DNA of 21,913 bases from Aphodomonas sp964553125 (GTDB taxonomy: Bacteria > Bacillota > Clostridia > Christensenellales > Aristaeellaceae): assembly GCA_964553125.1 (NCBI GenBank), contig CAZKJW010000032.1, forward strand, positions 1 to 21,913. Direction: 5' to 3'. Below the pieces are notes generated by a model. The model searched no databases. It had not been told where the DNA came from and saw nothing but the letters and a program-made list of their open reading frames with translations. Below, piece after piece: positions 20,611 through 21,913 of this stretch (its first letter is position 1; the number at the start of each line of letters is the position of its first letter). The position numbers were made by a program, and so were the translations under genes.

Positions 20611-20633
20611 TTTTCCGCGCAGGGCGCGGAAAA
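20611..20633. other. Perfect 10-bp hairpin
   Basis: TTTTCCGCGC (20611-20620), AGG, GCGCGGAAAA (20624-20633). It lies between the LysM stem-loop and the repeat array with no T-run on either side. With 20545-20582 it forms a pair of strong hairpins ahead of the array. Confidence 0.55.
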
Positions 20634-20679
20634 GGGGCGGCGCGGCGGGGGGACAAGCAGCAAGGGGGAGGCGCAGCGC

Positions 20680-21748
20680 CATGAGCCGGTGGAAGCGGGG
20701 GATGTGCGAATTTGTGGCGTGAATGGCGCGCAAGGGAAAAGAAAAGCGCAGCACAGCCCAAACAAAACAGGCTGCGCCGATCGCTGCATGAATTCTGCGA
20801 GCGGACGTAGTGGGTCACGCTGCATTGCCATAAGTCGGTGTAAGCGGGTAGTATGCAAATCCGTCACGCAAATGGCGTGTAAGGGAAAAGAAAGCACACT
20901 CGGAAGAACGCGAGCCCGTGAAGCAAGCGTATATGAGAAAAGGAAATTAAAAAGCGCCGCCATTAAAGAACAGCCTGTGCCAATCAGCGGCAGCGCATAA
21001 CGCCGCATTGTCACAATCCGGCGTGAGCGGGCGCTATGCGAATCTATCACGCGCATGACGCACAAGGAAAAAAGAAAAGCACAGCCCACACAAAACAGTC
21101 TGCGCCTATCGCTGCATGAATTTTTTTCGAGCAGACGCAGCGCAAAACGTTACATCGCCACAATCCGGGCTGAGCGAGTGCTATGCGAATCCGCGACGCG
21201 AACGTATTAGGGGAAATAGCAATGCCCCGCAATAACCCTCGCCACAAGACAGAATCCGACCGGCAGAACGCGCGCCCGTGAAGCCGGGGCGTGTGGAAAG
21301 AGAAGCCAATAGGAAACGCACAATCCCTCTTGAAGCAGCCTGTGCCGATTAGCCATATGTGTTCTGAGAGTAGGCGCAGCGTAGTGCCGCATCGTCATAA
21401 GCCGGTGGAAGCGGGGGATATGCGAATCTATCACGCGCATGGCGCGCAAGGAAAAAAGAAAAGCACAGCCCACACAAAACAGCCCGTGCCAATCGCCGCA
21501 TGAGTTTTTTCGAGCAGACGCAGCGCAAAACGTTACATCGCCACAATCCGGGCTGAGCGAGTGCTATGCGAATCCGCGGCGCGAACGAATTAGGGGGAAT
21601 GGCAATGCCCCGCAATAACCCTCGCTACAAGATAGAACCCCGCCACCAGAACGCAAGCCCACAAATCAAGCGTTTACGGAAAAAGCAGCACATAAAAAAG
21701 CACAGCCCGCGCAAAGCAGACTGTGCCAATCCGCCGAAAAACGCAGCG
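20680..21748. repeat. Array of three degenerate composite A+B repeats (non-coding)
   Basis: Six unit starts of the form CATnGnCATAAnnCGG or CATCGCCACAATCCGG occur at 20680, 20823, 21006, 21153, 21390 and 21536. Odd units (A, 143-147 bp) share TATGCGAATC, then GGCGCGCAAGG, GAAAAGCACAGCCC and AAAACAG. Even units (B, about 180-240 bp) share GCAATGCCCCGCAATAACC, AGAACGCGnGCCCGTGAAGC and CCTGTGCC. Composite copies are 20680-21005, 21006-21389 and 21390-about 21748. Copies 2 and 3 are nearly identical over about 240 bp (21018-21259 against 21401-21643), and copy 1 is the most decayed. Frames on both strands lack ribosome sites. The stretch is poorer in GC than the genes around it. No transposase, integrase or CRISPR spacing is present. 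Confidence 0.8.
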
Positions 21749-21793
21749 AAAAAAACTTTCGAAATGCGTGCTCCCCCCGCGTGCTGCTGCGCG

Positions 21794-21913
21794 TCAGGGG
21801 CGCTTTTTCTTTTCTTCTTCGCGGCGCGCCCACGCATAGACCGCTTCTGCGGCGGTGCGGTTCATGCCGTCCACGGCGGCCAGCTCGTCCACAGTGGCTT
21901 TTTTGACGCCTTC
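21794..21913 (-). CDS. uvrC: UvrC C-terminal end (partial, cut by window edge)
   Basis: The last 39 codons of a minus-strand gene read EGVKKATVDELAAVDGMN and then RTAAEAVYAWARREEEKKKRP before TGA. This matches the second half of the C-terminal helix-hairpin-helix domain of UvrC (usual form A-T-x-E-E-L-x-x-V-x-G-M-x-x-x-x-A-x-x-V-Y), the subunit that makes both incisions in nucleotide excision repair. The rest lies beyond the window. A family with a similar HhH end cannot be excluded from 39 residues, but the GMN/AAEAVY pattern is typical. No clear terminator follows; the repeat array begins about 45 bases downstream. Confidence 0.75.
   Translation of the reverse strand, partial: EGVKKATVDELAAVDGMNRTAAEAVYAWARREEEKKKRP

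Noticed and set aside
20587..21000. Plus-strand frame over the repeat array, and minus-strand frames such as 20229-21089 and 21207-21473
   Set aside because: They repeat because the DNA repeats (for example minus-strand RVIDSH peptides), change frame between copies and lack ribosome sites. The pattern fits non-coding repeats better than a repeated protein.
20680..21748. CRISPR array
   Set aside because: Units are 140-240 bp, diverge along their length and alternate in type; there are no short constant repeats with unique spacers and no cas genes.

Overview
The window looks like a draft chromosomal contig from a GC-rich, low-GC-lineage Gram-positive bacterium (Clostridia; I would guess an uncultured gut member near Christensenellales). 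The evidence is the rplI-dnaB pair, sigma-A type promoters of TTGACA/TATAAT form, strong AGGAGG-type ribosome sites, signal peptides with Thr-Pro stalks, SH3b and LysM wall-binding proteins, and a run of 100 Ns that marks a scaffold join. The taxon is inference; no rRNA is present.

Left end (1-1892, minus strand): a tRNA-Thr cut by the window edge with its own promoter, then dnaB (replicative helicase) and rplI (ribosomal protein L9), whose first residues fall in the N gap (1893-1992). After the gap comes a plus-strand NSS-family sodium-coupled transporter (2134-3504). It ends in a terminator, followed by a folded, palindrome-rich non-coding element and a near copy of the same terminator (3520-3788).

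Middle (3799-12746): a minus-strand nucleotidyltransferase/hexapeptide/degenerate phosphomutase fusion is divergent from a plus-strand run of genes. These are a SNF2-family helicase, an SGNH esterase 23 bp downstream, a small secreted protein of unknown family, an XRE-S24 (LexA-like) regulator, and a CofE-like protein with its own promoter.

Right half (12747-20508, plus strand): three stacked terminator hairpins insulate a strong promoter. That promoter drives a large type I membrane protein (signal peptide, several Ig/CARDB-like modules, Pro-Thr stalk, one membrane helix, 200-residue charged cytoplasmic tail). Its start codon sits behind a hairpin that separates it from the Shine-Dalgarno site, and its end overlaps a DUF2461 gene. 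Transketolase (tkt) follows. Next come two paralogous secreted SH3b proteins that appear to have been duplicated together with their terminator, and a four-LysM protein without a signal peptide. The first SH3b gene is preceded by a perfect-consensus promoter and a short RNA ending in a terminator-like hairpin.

Right end (20509-21913): about 1.1 kb of non-coding sequence is built from three degenerate tandem copies of a composite A+B repeat. The minus-strand C-terminal end of uvrC follows at the edge. No CRISPR, transposase, prophage module or defence island was found. The most unusual items are the folded element between twin terminators, the A/B repeat array, and the hairpin-bridged ribosome binding site.
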